The notes under the pieces: model-generated
Databases searched by the model: none
What the model was told of the DNA's origin: nothing
What the model saw: only the letters and a program-made list of their open reading frames with translations
Source of the DNA: SOIA01 sp050116035
GTDB taxonomy: Bacteria > Acidobacteriota > Aminicenantia > Aminicenantales > Aminicenantaceae
NCBI GenBank assembly: GCA_050116035.1
Contig: JASFPJ010000148.1
Span: 1 to 7,553 of the forward strand
Direction: 5' to 3'
Length of the DNA stretch: 7,553 bases
Translations under genes and position numbers: made by a program
Part shown: in pieces, positions 6,965 to 7,553 of the stretch
Numbering within the stretch: position 1 is the first letter of the stretch
How the letters are laid out: each line of letters begins with the position of its first letter

Positions 6965-7267
6965 TCACTGTTCGCTGGGGGGAGATCCATGAAGGACTTT
7001 TTCAATCTCTTCCATAGTGAGTACCTTAGTGCCGCCTTCCTCCGCAGGATTGTCTCTTAAATATTCAAACAGTATCAACCTTTGATCCGGTGAACAGAAA
7101 TTTTCTATCCAGTGATGTTCTTGCTCAGGAAGGGCATACGGTCCGCAGTTGGGACATTCATACTTCCAGCCTTCGGGAGGTTGATCCGGGCCAGTCACAT
7201 CTGAAAAAGGATTTCTTTCGGCCTGAGCTCCGCACAATAGGCATTCACTTTTGTCCCCGGGTGTCAT
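6965..7267 (-). CDS. Small zinc-ribbon-like protein of unknown function
   Basis: This is a 100-residue soluble protein with two CxxC pairs, C9-L-L-C12-G and C38-P-N-C41-G, separated by 25 residues, which should hold one zinc. After them comes a charged, helical half (HHWIENF, LILFEYLRDN, LTMEEIEKVL). There is no signal peptide or membrane helix. The start at 7267 is chosen because AGGAGG lies 9 bases upstream. A longer frame from 7306 would add 13 residues and place this site inside the gene. It converges on the preceding paralog, with 25 bases between their stops and no clear terminator. Its own stop is TGA; what follows gives no Cys motif and a TAA 13 codons on, so I do not read it as Sec. 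It may be unrelated to the selenoprotein cluster. Confidence 0.72.
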   Translation of the reverse strand: MTPGDKSECLLCGAQAERNPFSDVTGPDQPPEGWKYECPNCGPYALPEQEHHWIENFCSPDQRLILFEYLRDNPAEEGGTKVLTMEEIEKVLHGSPPSEQ

Positions 7268-7276
7268 AGCGCAATC

Positions 7277-7282
7277 CCTCCT
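7277..7282 (-). promoter_or_regulatory. Shine-Dalgarno site for the zinc-ribbon gene
   Basis: The minus strand reads TAAGGAGGGA before the ATG at 7267-7265. The AGGAGG core is 9 bases from the start codon and decides this start over the ATG at 7306. Confidence 0.8.
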
Positions 7283-7316
7283 TAGATGGTTTTTCGTTAC
7301 TGACAATCTTGAGATA

Positions 7317-7345
7317 ATTTTAAGTCAAAGTATCTGAAAAGGCAA
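7317..7345 (-). promoter_or_regulatory. Possible sigma70-type promoter for the zinc-ribbon gene
   Basis: On the minus strand TTGCCT (7345-7340) and TAAAAT (7322-7317) are 17 bases apart, matching the consensus at 4 of 6 and 5 of 6 positions. Transcription would start near 7310 and leave an untranslated leader of about 40 bases before ATG 7267. This is a sequence match only. Confidence 0.4.
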
Positions 7346-7514
7346 GCTAGAGATACTCGGATTTCACTTCTTAGGCTATTCTGAATTCAATCCCTGTCCC
7401 AGCGCGTTTTGACCGAAATTTTCTTTTCATGCTTCCTGAACTTGGAAGAGTAAAGATTGATTTTTTAGTAATGTTAATGTAAAAAAAGGTTAAATTTTTC
7501 AATAGGAGGGAATT

Positions 7515-7553
7515 ATGAAATTGGATAAAGTGCGTTTGGGCGGTACGTTAGCT
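7515..7553 (+). CDS. Start of a gene cut by the window end
   Basis: ATG 7515 follows AGGAGGG (7504-7510) with 4 bases between, a strong ribosome binding site. Thirteen codons are visible (MKLDKVRLGGTLA). The basic start followed by small hydrophobic residues could be the beginning of a membrane helix. That is too little to name it. The 247 bases between it and the divergent zinc-ribbon gene hold AT-rich sequence and a weak five-pair hairpin (CTTCC 7432-7436 with GGAAG 7444-7448), and I see no gene there. Confidence 0.6.
   Translation, partial: MKLDKVRLGGTLA

Noticed and set aside
6965..6967. UGA stop of the minus-strand zinc-ribbon gene as Sec
   Set aside because: The continuation has no Cys motif and ends after 12 codons in the tail of the convergent gene.

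Overview
The window looks like a selenocysteine (Sec) island in a bacterium with mid-range GC. I cannot fix the phylum. The membrane Fe-S protein and the REP-like inverted repeat would fit Desulfobacterota or one of several uncultured phyla, but this is only a guess. The anchor is a full-length selB, the elongation factor that delivers Sec-tRNA to UGA codons carrying a SECIS hairpin.

Layout: 1-203 is non-coding and holds a nested inverted repeat. At 204-2204 (+) lies selB. At 2204-2473 (+), overlapping the selB stop by one base, is a small membrane-anchored protein whose frame reaches C-P-T-UGA-Q-TAA, a candidate CxxU selenoprotein. At 2516-3286 (+) is a NapH-like polytopic protein with two 4Fe-4S motifs. 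At 3353-5416 and 5485-6939 (+) are two paralogous exported proteins. The standard code would end each at a UGA directly after GSFxYG. In both, the same frame continues past the UGA with the matching sequence (UGA)-G-x-x-C-S-x-x-W. In the first it stays open into a seven-helix membrane domain. In the second it gives a 39-residue tail ending at TAG. At 6965-7267 (-) is a small convergent zinc-ribbon-like protein, and a further gene starts at 7515 (+) and leaves the window.

The central result is that three UGA codons next to selB are probably Sec codons. Each is followed by a short hairpin with a G-rich loop that begins 19-22 bases after the UGA, inside the spacing known for bacterial SECIS elements. 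A standard annotation would cut all three proteins at the UGA, losing the redox motif and, in one case, the whole membrane domain.

How the genes may work together (inference): the signal peptides or anchors put all three predicted Sec residues on the outer face of the inner membrane. The NapH-like protein could pass electrons between the membrane or cytoplasm and these Sec/Cys pairs. The substrate is unknown. I recognise the two paralogs as a related pair but cannot name their family.
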